A stretch of 64,000 bases of DNA from Jaltomata sinuosa. Taxonomy: Eukaryota > Streptophyta > Magnoliopsida > Solanales > Solanaceae. Shown in pieces: positions 35,334-47,960 of the stretch. Positions within the stretch are counted from its first letter, which is position 1. Each line of letters begins with the position of its first letter. The notes beneath the pieces are model-generated. The model made no database searches. It was not told the DNA's origin and saw only the letters and a list, made by a program, of their open reading frames with translations. The stretch is from NCBI GenBank assembly GCA_003996215.1, contig QJPP01005278.1, positions 1 through 64,000 on the forward strand. The letters are read 5' to 3'. The position numbers and the translations under genes are program-made.

Positions 35334-37070
35334 CAGTAGTAAAGTATTACAAATCCATTTTAGAAATTTGAAATGTGTAGTAAGGGTGAAAACCTTTCTC
35401 AAATTTGAAGACAAACCCACATTACTTCCTTAGAAACCCCATTATGTGCCAAGTCCATGAAGGCAAAATGAATAAATGCAATGCAGAAACTAAGTAAATA
35501 TAGGAATTTACACCAAAGATAGGGTAAGGACGCCCTCCAAACAAGGTAAGCAATATCGGTAAATAAGGAAAGAATAACAGAACTAATATACAAAAATAAA
35601 CCAAAGCACGTACTCTACCTCTAAAACCATCTTAAAATATTCTAGGGATCCTAGGCTAGCCATAACAAAGCTACGAGCTCCTAAACTAAGCATAAGCATG
35701 ATGGACCTATTCTATGGTCTTGAAAATGACCAGTTATGCAGTAAATGGGATTTAAGCCTAATTCTAACCTAAAACCTACCCTAACGTTGAAGTAACTTAT
35801 AAAATATAAAAGCTAACTTATCTAGGTCTAAAACAAGGAAACTGTAACCTACCTCGGGGATGAACTACAAACACGAATTATCAATCATGTGCCTTCTGCT
35901 TTCGAATAGCCTCAGAATGCTTTCATGCTATCATAAACATAATCTACATGTCAAGTCATGAAAAATGACACCCATACAGCTATACAAAATTTTGGATCAA
36001 ACATTGGGTCACAAATTGACCCTTGGGGCCTGCGTAATGAAATAGAAATTAAAATTCACAATTATATTTGAAGCAGGTTTCTAAACCCATGCCCAAAGTT
36101 TGAAAGAAAACGGGACTCATTTTGGGGCCCAAAATAGCCCCAAAAGTCGTCTTGATCATGGAAATGGAATACGAAATTATTAAACAAAAGATAGATGTGA
36201 ATAAATTGCAGAAAAAGAGCAGGTGAATACGATAAACTTACTGGATTAATTAGAGATGATTACAAGCTCTAACCCAGCTCTTGAAGCTCAACTCTAATGG
36301 AGATTCTCAGATTTTTGGTGAGGAAAAAAAATTTAGAACAATATATAGGTGCCAGGCATTGGCCTTCGCGAACACGTGCAAGACACTGCATATCTGAGCC
36401 TGTTGAGGCGCCCTGGACCCTGCGTACACAAAGAATAGAGGGAGGCGGGGATAAGCACCCCTTCATTGCACATGATAGGGCCACCACGTAGGAGATCCCA
36501 TATAGGTAGACAACCCCTCACATACGCAATGGGTTGAGTTCTGTTGTACCAGATGCAGCAAAAGCAGCAACATGTAACAACTCAAAATGCCTAGGATAGA
36601 CCCTAAGGATTCATCTAGGGTCCCGCGTATGTAAATGAACTATGCTACCCTACCAAAAAAGATATTCTACACTCAACAAAATCTACAAAATTCACAATGG
36701 AGATTGTTTCGTTGAAAAGTGAGTGACACGCCTAAAAATCAACCTTTAACCAAAATTACCCTGATAGCCCAAAATAAGTCTGAAAGCTTTGAGACCCAAA
36801 CCAAAGGTCCTACTAGCCCAAAGTCTACATTCCAAGGCTAAAAGTGCTGACAAAGTTTTCATTAGAGGTTGTCTTCTCTGAATGTTGACCAATGTCAACT
36901 CTTCTAGCTATAAGAGTTTCAAAATAGGGAAATAGGCTTAAAACACAAATGAACTACCCACAAACTGAATAGCCAGTCCCAGCAAGTCATAAATAACCTA
37001 TAGCCACTGTGAGAAAGCTCAAAACACAGAAAAAGAATGATAATAGAGAAATATTCTAGAGGGTCATTAC
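35334..37070 (-). repeat. E3 LTR, second part
   Basis: Continues the LTR interrupted at 22731 and ends GGTCATTACA at 37070, the minus-strand LTR start TGTAATGACC. No open frame in it is convincing. A GC-richer stretch at 36350-36560 corresponds in position to the E2 palindromic island. Confidence 0.78.
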
Positions 37071-37941
37071 AATATCCACTACTAAAAGAAATTTCATCCT
37101 TGAAAGTTAATGAAAGAAAGGTACCTAAAGGCTCAAAAGGGTAAGGATAATGGGTTCGCATGTCGGTCTCGATCTCCCACGTAGCCTCCTCAATAGGACG
37201 ATGCCGCCACTGAACCTTAACTTATAGAATATCCTTGGACCTCAACTTCTTAACCTACCTATCCAAGATCGCAACCAGCTCTTCCTTAAAAGCTAGATAT
37301 CTATCCAACTAAACTGAATCCCACTGAATCATTTGTGACTCATCTGACACATACCACCGCAGCATAAAAAAATGGAAAATGGGGTGAACAGCTGAAAGAG
37401 AAGGAGGCATGGACAACTCATATGCTACCTCCCCAATATGATGAAGGATCTCAAATGGCCCAATAAACTAGGACTAAGCTTACCCTTTCTCCTAAACCAC
37501 ATCACACCTTTTATGTGTGACACCCAAAGGAACACACGGTCATCAACCATAAACTCTAAGTCTCAAACCTTTCGATCAGCAAAACTCATCTACCTACCCT
37601 TTTTTGGGTAGAACAAAGTCTTTCTTGAATGACCCAAACTCCATCCATAAAATCACAAAGCAAATTTGTACCCCACGATTTAACCATGAAGGCATCAAAT
37701 CAACCCACCAGAGATCTACACCATTAACCATACAAAGCCTCGAACAGAGCCATCTAGATACTGGAATAATAGTTATTATTATACGAGAACTCCCAAAACA
37801 CGAAGTAAACTGCGTACCACAATTGGATATGATAGAAATAATTACCCTATGCAAATGGACAACCTCATAAATGTAGATCTGAGACAACGTGTCTGAACTG
37901 TAGGGAGTCTGAATCGGTAAAAAATTGAGCAGACTTTATTT
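37071..37941 (-). pseudogene. E3 chromodomain and integrase fragment
   Basis: On the minus strand the C-terminal end reads HYPYPFEPLGTFLSLTFKDE, then FSSG next to the LTR, as in E7. Upstream are integrase pieces: IYIYEVVHLH, then NCGTQFTSCF around the second catalytic Asp position (here Asn), in the 37594-37887 frame. The fragment ends near 37941, where unrelated Athila-type sequence starts. Gag, RT and RNase H are lost. Confidence 0.77.
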
Positions 37942-39281
37942 CTTTTCTTTTTTTTGTGTCAAACTGGTTTGGTGTTTCCCTATGATAGATTGAGAGGTGA
38001 CTTTCTTTAGGGAAAATGCCAAGTTTTAGTTTAAATTTAAGTCCATGTTTTGCATGTATCAAAATGGGCCCACCAAAAAAATTTATTGGCAAGAGGTTTT
38101 TAAAAATTATAGGAAAGAGGGAAAATGATTTTGAGGAAAGAATTCTCTTGTCATGACTTGTACACTCCTTGTTTGACTTGATCGATTCACAAATAAGTGT
38201 GTAAAGAACTCAAAATAGCTTGTAAACAGTCATTTATCCCAATTGATTTTGAGACTCATTGTGAAAATTCTTGTGTTGTGATTCCTTGTGTGGTAAGGCT
38301 ATACGTAACTCTTATGTGCATGTGTTATCTAGAACTTGTACTGAATGTGATTCAAGGTGAAATCTTAGATGTCATCGAGCTCGGAAAATGATCTTAGGCC
38401 CTTTTTGAATAGACACTTCACCCAAATTAACTTCCCTTTACATTGATCCCAGTGAACCCCTTTGAACATGTTACTTTTATTTGGCACCTTACACCTTGAC
38501 CCTTTTTGGAACCTTAATTCTTGCATGCATCCTCCCTAATGGCTCTAAAGTGAAACGTAGGCTAAAAGACTAAGTTTGGAGGGGGGAATTGAAATGATAA
38601 CATTTGAAAATGTGAGCGGTGTTTGAATGATCACAAGGAGCATTAGGAAGCCTTAGTCACTTAAGCCATATGCAATACCTACCTTAATCCTAGCCAACAT
38701 TGTAACCCATAAGTCCTTAGTGATTTTGAGCTCGGTAACTCTACATTAATGGCAAATCACATAAAGGTAAAGCCTATGATTCAATGCGTGTGCACTCGAA
38801 TTTCTTTGAGAGAGTGAGATTCTTTCAGTTCTTTTATAATCTCTTTGTCTCGTGAAATGCATGATTTGTGAGTGGGATTCTCTCTTGTAGTGAGTGGCAT
38901 TGCACACTTGAAAGGAGTGATGAAGTCTCTATTCCGATTGAGAGGAATGAATAAGACAATTTGTGTGGCGAATCTTGAGGAAAACCTTGAGGGTCCATGC
39001 CAATGACTTGAAAAGCTTGAAAATCTTGTTTTGAGTGAAAAATTCCCTTGATTTGAATGAGAAATGATATTCTTTTAACAAAGATTTTGAAATGAACAAT
39101 TGTCTTGAGAATGTGGTGGTCCAAATTGAGATGAGCATTGTAGTTGAGTCTCTTTGTTTTTTATTTTCCTTAGTTTTTAGAGTTAGAGTAATCATGTATC
39201 CCATGTGTTTTAGAGCATAATTCATTCCTTACCTTGTGAGTATCTTGCTTGAGGACAAGCAATAGTTCAAGTTTGGGGGTT
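37942..39281 (+). mobile_element. Athila/Tat-type gypsy 3' region (non-coding part after pol)
   Basis: AT-rich sequence with no convincing domain, ending in GCTTGAGGACAAGCAATAG and AAGTTTGGGGG, the polypurine signature typical of Athila/Tat elements. The long 3' region would hold an env-like or unknown frame in complete relatives, but none is recognisable here. It is truncated on the left at the E3 integrase. Confidence 0.65.
39269..39281 (+). promoter_or_regulatory. Athila/Tat-type polypurine tract
   Basis: AAGTTTGGGGGTT immediately precedes TGATTACC, the LTR start. GAGGACAAGC upstream is the conserved companion word. Confidence 0.75.
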
Positions 39282-40047
39282 TGATTACCAACTTATTGAG
39301 CCTTTATTCATGAATTATTGTCATGTTTTGGTAAGATTTAGAGGTATTTATTGCCTTTATTGATGCAATTGCAGGTACTCTTGGTCAAAAGTAGAAAACA
39401 AGGAATTGGACCCAAAAGATCTCAAAAAGAGTTGAAGTGTGAAGGTGATCAAGAGAGAAGAAGAATCTGCCGAGAAGTGCGGCCTCCGTGCAATGCGCAC
39501 AATGACTGGTGCAGACCACACCTCCCTTTGCATGACACCTGACAACTGCTGAAGTTACTGGTTGGCTGGAGTGAAGCCGTGCGATGTGCACAACATATGG
39601 TGCGACTGCACGTCATATCGCACCACGCCTGAGGGGCAAATTTGTCAACTTTCAAGTGACATTTTGGGAAACTTCTAAAACCCTTTTTGGGGTGTCTACC
39701 TAATTTTTTTAGGACACAATATTGAATAGTTTTCCATAGAAAGGTTCCCAAGAAATATAGAGAGCGACTTGTATTCTCTTCATCTTCCACCTTGAGAATC
39801 CACCATTTTTGTACCAAATTGAGCTTGGATTTTGAATATTGGCTTAACTATGAGTGGAAATTTGAATTACCCACTTGATATAATCTCTTATTTCCTTCGT
39901 ATGAGTGGCTAATTTCCTTGTCTATGGGTATGTGTATGATGGGTATTTGAATTTGGGTATGATTATTGCTTTATTATGTTTATAATTGCTAAATTGATAT
40001 GGGTCTATTGAATTCTCTATGTTTTAACTATAAAATTGATGGTTGCA
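39282..40047 (+). repeat. Athila/Tat-type 3' LTR, first part
   Basis: Starts TGATTACC after the polypurine tract and stops at GGTTGCA, where E4 is inserted. A GC-rich palindromic stretch at 39480-39640 (GTGCAATGCGCAC, GTGCGACTGCAC) resembles in style the island of E2. The LTR resumes at 45269. Confidence 0.78.
40043..40047. repeat. Target duplication TTGCA, left copy, flanking E4
   Basis: TTGCA here and at 45264-45268 are identical and sit at both edges of the E4 insert within an otherwise continuous Athila-type LTR. Five bases is the usual Ty3/gypsy duplication length. Confidence 0.8.
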
Positions 40048-42040
40048 TGAAATATAGATTGACTACAGCTCATGTATTGGCCTTACCAGAGGGGAAAAAA
40101 GGGTATGCTATTTATTGTGATGCTTCAGATGTTGGCCTAGGATGCGTCTTGATGCAACATGGGAAGGTTATAGCATATGATTCTTGACAATTGAAAAAGC
40201 ATGAACAGAACTACCACACACATGATTTAGAGCTTGCAACAGTTGTGTTCGCACTTAATATTTGGCACCACTATTTGTATGGGGAACATATTGACATATT
40301 TACAGACAATAAGAGTCTCCAATATCTCTTCAAGCAAAAGGAGTTGAATTTGAGGCAAAGAAGGTGGCTAGAGTTGCTGAAGACTACGATATCAATATTC
40401 TCTACCATCCCAATAAAGCTAACATTATAGCGGATGCTCTCAGTCAGGTGTCTATGGGTAGTCTAGCTCATTTTCCACCTGCTCAAAATGAAGTAGCATG
40501 AGATGTTCATAGCTTAGCTAGTCTAGGAGTTTGATTTTTAGATTCTGAAGATGGAGGTGTGGTTGTGCAGAACACTTTAGTGTCATTAGTGAAAGAAACA
40601 CAATATGATGATCCCTAATTGCTCCAGTAAAGAGAAGGGATTCAACAACATAAAATTTCATAATTTGAGATGGCAGGGGATGGTACCTTAAGTTACCAAG
40701 GAAGATTGTGTGCTCTTAATGTTAATGGTCTAAGATAGCAGATAATGGCTGAAGCAAATAATTCCATCTATTCCATTCATCCAGGCTCTACAAAGATGTA
40801 CCATGACCTTAAAGAGGTCTATTGGTGGAACGACATGAAATGGGATATAGTGGAGTTTGTAGCACAGTGCTCCAACTGTCAGCAAGTGAAATCAGAACAT
40901 CAAAGGCCCGGTGGCCTAGATCAGACTATGAGCATTCCAGTGTGGAAATGGGAGGCCATTAACATGGATTTTGTTACAGGTTTGCCTTCCTCATTTCATA
41001 AGCATGACTTGATTTTGGTGATCATTGATCGATTAACAAAATTAGTCCACTTCACAAAATAAGCCCACTTCTTACCAGTTAAGTCTACCAGTACCACAGA
41101 AGATTATGCCAAGCTATATATAAGAGAGATTATTCACTTGCATGGATTTCCAATGTCAATCATTTCAGATAGGGGTGCCCAGTTCACCTCACATTTTTGG
41201 CGGTCATTCCAAAAAAGTTTGGGCACATATGTGAATCTTAGAACCGCATTCCATCCATAGATGGATGGCCAAGTCACGTGCACTATTCAAACATTCGAAG
41301 ATATGTTAAGAGAACACGTTCAGGACTTTAAAGGCAATTGGGATAATAATTTGACCTTGATAGAATTTGCCTATAATAATAGCTATCAATCCAGTATTGG
41401 CATGGCCCCATTTGAAGCTCTTTATGAGAGACGATGTAGATCACCTATTGGTTGGCTTGATGTAGGTGAGACTCAAATATTTAGAACAGATGTTGTACAT
41501 CAAGTAGTTGAAAAGGTAAAGCTAATACAGGAGCAACTGAACACCTCTCAATCCCGACAAAAATATTATACAAATGTGCAATACAGAGATTTAGAGTTCC
41601 CAGTTGATGACTGGGTATTCTTGAAGGTATCGCCTATGAAGGGGGTTATGCAATTTTGCAAGAAAGGTAAGGTGAGCGCTAGATATATTGGTCCTTATAG
41701 AATCCTAAAGAGAGTTGGACAGGTAGCCTATGATGTTGATTTACCTCCTGAGTTAGCAGTAGTGCATCCAGTCTTTCACATGTCTATGTTACGTAAATGC
41801 TTAGCAGATCCTTCTCAAGTTATCCCTTTAGAGGGTATAGAACTCTCATAAGATTTATCAAATGAAGAAGTGCCGGTGGCTATACTAGATAGATAAATCA
41901 GAATATTAAGAACAAAAGAAATAGCTTCAGTCAAAGTTCTATGGAAAAGTCAAAATGTAGAAGAAGCCACGTGGGAAGCAGAGGCCAACATGAGGGGAAA
42001 TATCCTCACCTATTCAAGGAACAACCAGAAGGTTCTTAAA
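40048..42040 (+). pseudogene. E4 RNase H, integrase and chromodomain
   Basis: Entry is mid-protein, within the linker before RNase H: LTTAHVLALPEGKKGYAIYCDASDVG gives the first RNase H Asp and IFTDNKSLQYL a later one. Integrase has SIHPG...CSNCQQVK (zinc domain), MDFVTGLP (first Asp) and IISDRGAQFTS (second Asp). At 41261 the DGQ block reads DGQVTCTIQ, so the catalytic Glu is replaced by Thr. The 41261-41851 frame continues through VFLKVSPMKGV to VHPVFHMSMLRKC. A chromodomain with EEATWEAEANM follows. Gag, protease and RT are absent. Confidence 0.9.
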
Positions 42041-42411
42041 GCCATTAATCCTTTCATTCGAGTATCAATTTTAGTCATACTTGTTAATACTACTTTATTG
42101 ATATGCTATATGTTCAGGTACTTGATGCGTGCCTATGATTCAAGAGTTATATATGTTCCTCAGAGTTGAGATGTAAAGTCAAGGGAGTATGAGGTATGAT
42201 ATATCAACTACTATAGCTTTCATTTTTTTAAGGCCAAGTGGAGCCTCATTGATACCTATTGAATATTATTCTCTTGTTGTGATGCTCTGTGAAGGGTATA
42301 GTATGTGCTTTGGTTAGCTGACAGGTTTTGGATAGTCCAGTTTACAAGGGAAACTCTGGTTATTCTTTTTTTGAAAAGGTAGAGTTAGAATAATTTTGAG
42401 TCGTATCCTTC
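42041..42411 (+). other. E4 3' untranslated region
   Basis: AT-rich sequence after the chromodomain, containing AAGGTAGAGTTAGAATAATT, the kind of sequence found before the polypurine tract in this family. The tract itself and a correctly oriented LTR are missing; at 42412 an inverted LTR begins. Confidence 0.55.
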
Positions 42412-45263
42412 TGTCATGCCCCTAGATAGGAGGGGCAGACATCAAAGAGTTATACGAGCACCTGCTGGACATATATACTAAACTCGTGCTAAAGTTGTAA
42501 ATTGATAAGAAAAAACATGAACATCAACATGTGTTTACAATTATTGAAACATAGATAACTGAAGGGCCCACTGGACTAGCTGGACAAATGAAACAAAACT
42601 ATGTCTAAGAAGCCTCTAAAGAGTATACAACTGAAAATCTGATAACTAGTTGAGACAGGGCCCTAACATACCCACTATATGATATGTATATGAATCAAAA
42701 ACACATGACCTAGGCATATGATAGCTCTAGAGAGAGGTGGAGTTTACCATTGATTAACTGGGAGGCACTAGTCTACTGTGGATATCTACTAGCCTGAGTA
42801 CCTGAGCCTGCATTCATAAAAGTGTAGCGCCCAAAAATAAAGGGATGTTATTACATATAAAACATGTACTAGTATGTAAAGTAGACTGAAGAACAAGTAG
42901 ACATGTAAGAGTGCTCACTGAATTGAATATCAAAAATAGGAAAATCAGAGCATCCACATACAGGGAATGTAATTTGAAACTGAAATTGATACTATGACCA
43001 ATATCAGGGGTCCTTATATAACGTCCTATGCATTACTTATTTACATATATTTAAAATTCCTAGAATTTTTTTAGGTGACATCTTTACCCTTTTATATAGC
43101 TTATCTATTCTTTATGTAATACTAACTATCAGGAAGTCACAAGATGGCCTACTGTCAGCGATCGATGATACGTGTTTGGTATTTATAGCCAACAATCACA
43201 ACTATGTGTGAAATCTCATAGTCTGGATAACGTGGTCTGTCAAGGTACTCCCTCCAAGGCTCCTGTAAAGTCTGCCTATAGGCCTGTGTAGTCAGGGAAA
43301 TTTACCACAAGAAGTTTCAGCTGACTCTGTCTGAATTTTGTGCACAAAATAGGGTTGCACGTAGTGGCCCTAAAGATACCCACCCCACGCTGCAGAGTAG
43401 GCTATAATCTCATTTTGCTTGTAAAGGCCCATAGTAAGCAACTTATGAATCATATAACTCATCATCTGAATACTGATTACTTTCTTTTAGCTGAAGAATC
43501 ATATATCTATGTGATCTATATACTCAGGGCTATTTTGTGGCCAATTACTTCCTCTAAGTCTCGTGACATATATGCTCGTTAACTTCTAGGAGTTTCAACT
43601 AAAGACATGCACAGTCGTGTGAAACATATGACTTATTTGACTAAAAATAAGTACTATAACTCTATAGGTTTAGAACTCCACATGAGAGAGACCTATAATA
43701 GTAATAAGCTTTTCTTTCAAGTAGCATATAATCTATGACGACCTTTATAGGAGGACCATGTGACTCTAGGTCGTGCCTTGATGGTGAAAGAGGTTTTAGC
43801 TTTACATACCTTACTTTGAGACTATCTCTCCCTTATGTCGTGTTGTTAGTTCCCTTCAAACACTCCTTATCTATGACATAATAACATATGCAATAGTATA
43901 AGTGACTAAACAATAAATATGGCTAGGTTAAAAAGATGATAATAGCTTACTAGCAACAAGCGTAGCAAATAAGATAAATAAATGGTGTATCACCACACCT
44001 CTCTCTTTTCCCCTTATGAACTGAACTATGACCACATATGAAGTCAATATTAATCCCTCCATCCTTTCCTTACAATATACAACGCATTCCATATCTCAAA
44101 TAAGGTCATAAACTTCACCCCTTGGCTTCCAAACAACGTCTCGGGAATTCTCTATCTAGTGGCGTTTAAATGCCCCTTTAAGCTCATAGGTTAAGTTGAG
44201 AGAGAATTATAACATTTTACAGAGTGAAAGGAATCCTAATAACATATAAAAAACATGCTCAATCCATTTAGGCATTTTATCAAAGACTTGACACGCGACA
44301 AGCTTACAAGAGCCATGAAAATTGTGTTTGCTATACCTAGCGTCCCTCCTTATCACAGCAAGCTTGCTGCATCAATACACAATAATACACACCTCATTTA
44401 TTAAATAATACAACCACTACAGATCTCTACATACTCCCTGCTCACCAATTAAATCAACTACAATGGGCAAAACATGGACTCACGGCTTCCTATCCCCGTC
44501 CCGTGAGTCCTACCTGTAAACTATACTTAAAACAACTCTTAGAGTCATATTTATAGGGATATAAAGAAGCCATACCTCTATCAATGACAATACAATCCCT
44601 GCACCTTTTTTATCTTCAAGAACAACACCTTTTCCTTCAAGAAAATACTTGACTAAGTATGTTTCCGTGACCTATGGTAAAAAATACACTTGATTCTTGA
44701 AGAAATTCACTTACCTTAGGCTAGGGAGAGATTGAGATGAAGAAGAACTGAAAAAAACCAGTAGGAATCAGGTCATTTATGTTATGATAGTTATGGAAAA
44801 CGAAATCCAAAAGTTTCAATATAAAAACACAACTTTTGGCCGACTTGCCCAAGGCTGCCACATGTCCTGCAGTGATTGTGCAGTACGCGTGTCTGTAGTA
44901 AAATACACATAACTTTTTACTCCAAACTTGTATGGAAGATAGGTTTATTGTGTTGGAAACTAGACTCAAATGCATTTAATGTGGTGCTTTATAGAACCTC
45001 TAAATCCTTTTATATTGAGAGATATACTCATTATAAGTTAGACCTTATACGAGATTGATTAAAATAGTATACCGTAGTGAACCCTTCAACTTGAAATTAT
45101 ATTTCAAGTCTCCTTTTGGTCTCTAACCTTGGTATAGCACTTCAAATGGCTTAATATAAGTGTCCCTTTGTATAATTATTCACTTACAACCTTATCCTCT
45201 TGGTTCATAATGATTTCTTCACGTTTACGAGTTGCACATGTATCTTAAGTTTGGGGCATTACA
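42412..45263 (-). repeat. E4 LTR, 2852 bp, inverted relative to its pol
   Basis: Plus-strand ends are TGTCATGCCCC and GGGGCATTACA. Read on the minus strand it starts TGTAATGCCCC, the usual LTR start, and internal words such as a leader-like TACTAGTACATGTT near 42865-42890 also fit minus orientation. The pol to its left is on the plus strand. The right edge abuts TTGCA (45264-45268), which also precedes E4 on the left at 40043-40047. Confidence 0.75.
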
Positions 45264-45268
45264 TTGCA

Positions 45269-45906
45269 AACATTGGTTGATTCTACTTGATTGTGTCCTT
45301 GCTTGAAAGACAAGTTCATGATTTCGATGAGAATTATATAGTGGGAACTTTTGATTTCCATCTAGATTGAGGCTAGAAATATCTCAATCACCGAAAAACA
45401 CCCATTTAAGAGTCTAAGCTAGAAATAGTATGACTTCCCCAAGCTTGAATTTGTTAGTTTGAGGTGAACCCATGGTTCTTGAATAAAGACCATTGGATTA
45501 ATGTTTGAAAGATCGAAATATGGACATTTATGACTAATACTACCCATATCGTTTGTTAAGAATTTGAATAATTGAGCAAGTACCCCAGCCCATGTTTGAA
45601 TCCCATCTGAAACATACCCCTAGTCGTCCTCTCATTTGATTACAAATCCCTTGTTTACTTTAATTTCTTGTTCAAATTGTGATTTCATTAAATTCTCAAT
45701 TCCTTACCCCCCCTAATTTTTATTTCTAGTTATTTGAATAATTACTCTCTTATTGATTGATATACAATAGTTTCTTAGCGACTTATCATAACCATTCTCT
45801 GTGGGATCGAGTCCGACACCCATCATGAATATAAATTTTGTTTTGCTATGATGATCGTTATTGTCTCCTATTAGAGAGTGGTTTTTAGCGTTATCATTCT
45901 CAACAA
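45269..45906 (+). repeat. Athila/Tat-type 3' LTR, second part
   Basis: Continues the LTR broken at 40047 and contains CTCTGTGGGATCGAGTCCGAC near 45796-45816, a word characteristic of the end of Athila-type LTRs. It ends TATCA at 45906. TTCTC after it could be the target duplication. Joined, the LTR is about 1.40 kb. Confidence 0.75.
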
Positions 45907-45910
45907 GTGT

Positions 45911-46400
45911 GGTGAGTTAGGGCACTTTGTTAGAGATTGTCCTAGAGTCAGACATGGCAGTCAGTTGGGCTAGCAAGTTCAGGCCCTAGGGCTTTAGTTC
46001 CATTGACCAGAGGCAGTGCGCAGGGTAGTATGGGTGGTCTCCAGGGTACTAGATATAGTCCTCAGGCTGGTGGATCACGTGGTCATGGCGGTCAGAGCCA
46101 CATGTATAATATCTAAGTTGTCTAGAGGTTGAGGCTTCAGATGCTGTAATCACAGGTATAATCTCTGTATGCCATTATTCAGCTTCTGCATTGTGTGATT
46201 TAGGGTCTATATTTTTGTTTAACTGCTTATTATGCTACTTTTCTAAAGTCTACTTCTGAGTTATTGCTTGTTTCTTTGCATGTAGATATCCCAGTAGGAG
46301 ATTTCTTGGTTGTGGATCACGTTTATCGGGCTTGTATGGTGACTATTTTGGGGTATGACACATGGGTAGACCTGGTTATGATAGATATGGTTGATTTTGA
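45911..46400 (+). pseudogene. E5 gag tail and protease start
   Basis: The frame opens inside the zinc knuckle: NKCGELGHFVRDC at 45912-45950 has the last three zinc ligands, while the first Cys position is Leu at the junction with the Athila LTR. Repeats of Gly/Gln-rich linker follow. Protease-like sequence (VITGIISVCH, and a lost DPGS-type active site) is read across stops near 46145-46260, then VGDFLVVDHVYRACMVTILGYDTW near 46290-46365. The N-terminal Gag must have been left of the Athila insertion. Confidence 0.72.
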
Positions 46401-47960
46401 TGTGATTTTAGGCATGGATTAGTTGTTTCCCTATCACGCAGTCTTGGATTACTTTGCCAAGACTATCACTCTTTGAATGCCTAATATCGCTCCTATTGTA
46501 TGGAAGTATATCAATAGACATATGCCGAGGGGAGTTATTTCTTTCCTGAGTGCCCAACGATTGATTGGGATAGGTTTCTTAGCCTATTTAGCTTAAGTCT
46601 ATGATACTAGTGCCACCACACCTTCACTTGAGTCAGTTCCTGTGGTTTGTGAGTATTCAAATGTGTTTCCCTCTGATTTACTGAGTCTTCCTCCTAATCG
46701 TGATATTGACTTCGGTGTTGATGTTGATCTGGGAACTTAAACCATTTCTATTCCACCATATCAAATGGCACCAACCGAGTTGAGAAATCTTAAGGATCAG
46801 CTACAGAAGTTGAGTAGAGGGTTCATCAAGCTTAATGTATCTCCATGGGGTGTTGATGTTCTATTTTGTGAAAAAGACGGATGAGTATATGTGTATGTGT
46901 ATCAACTATAGGCAATTGATTAAGGTGACCATTAAGAACATGTATCTAATATCGCATATTGATGATCTGTTTGACTAACTATAGGGTGAAGCATTGTTCT
47001 ATAAGATTTATTTGATATTCATTTTCATCTGCTGAGGATTAGGGCTACAGACATCCCAAACACTGCATTTAGGACTCGATACAACCATTATGAGTTCCTA
47101 GTCATGTCTTTTGGGTTGACCAATTCCCCAACAACATTTATGGAGTTATTAAACTGTGTGTTCAGAGCCTACCTGGATTCCTTTGTCATTGTGTTTATTG
47201 ATGACATTCTTGTGTATTTGAGGAGTAAAATGGAGCATGAGAAACATCTGAGAGTTGTACTTCACACCTTGCGAGACCATCAATTATATTTCAAATTCAC
47301 TAAGTGTAAGTTCTGGCTTGAGCCTGTGGCATTCTTGGGGCACGTGGTGTCTAAGGATGAGATTATGGTAGATTCGGCAAAGATTGTGACAGTTTGTGAT
47401 TGGGCTAGGCCTACTTCTCCTATCGAGGTTCATAGTTTCATCGGGTTGGAAGGTTACTACAGATGATTTATGGAGGGGTTTTCTTCTATAACAACTCCAT
47501 TGACTAGACTGACTCAGAAAAATGTCCCTTTCTAGTTGTCTGATGAGTATGAGGTGATCTTTCTAAAGCTTAAGGCCTTATTGACTTCTGCTCTTATTCT
47601 TACTCTTTTGGTCAAGGGCCATGGGTTTATTGTGTATTGTGATGCTTCTGGGGTTAGTTTGGGTTGTGTGTTGATGTTGCAGGGTCGAATTATAGATTAT
47701 ACCTCTAGGCAGTCATGACTCATGACTTGGAGTTAGCGACAGTAGTCTTCGTATTGAAGATTTGGAGGCATTATCTATATTCTGTGAATTGTGAGATCTT
47801 CACTGAACATCGTAGTCTTGAATACATTTTCATCCTGAAGGACCTAAATTTGAGACAACGCAGATAGTTGGAGCTATTGGAGGACAATGATATATCAATT
47901 CTCTATCATCCGGGAAAGGAAAACATGGTGGCAGATGTGTTGGGCTGAAAGGCACTGAGT
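46401..47960 (+). pseudogene. E5 reverse transcriptase and RNase H, decayed
   Basis: DFDVILGMD leads into the linker, then FIKLNVSPWGV at the RT fingers. Motif A is lost to a frameshift near 46985-47035. The 47104-47466 frame has MSFGLTNSPTTFMELL and VIVFIDDILVYL (motif C intact), then LRDHQLYFKF and FLGHVVSKDEI. RNase H follows: FIVYCDASGVSLGCVL at 47620 on, and HDLELATVVFVLKIWRHYLY across a break. Several TAG/TGA stops replace Trp, Gln and Arg codons. Confidence 0.85.

Noticed and set aside
37942..39281. Env-like gene in the Athila-type 3' region
   Set aside because: Expected in some relatives, but only short frames are present and none shows a signal peptide plus membrane segment.
39449..39817. 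122-residue minus-strand open frame
   Set aside because: Falls in the Athila-type LTR on the antisense strand; no domain seen.
42412..45263. Simple solo LTR inserted in the E4 3' untranslated region
   Set aside because: The bases left of it (CCTTC) do not match those on its right (TTGCA), whereas TTGCA matches the left edge of the whole E4 insert.
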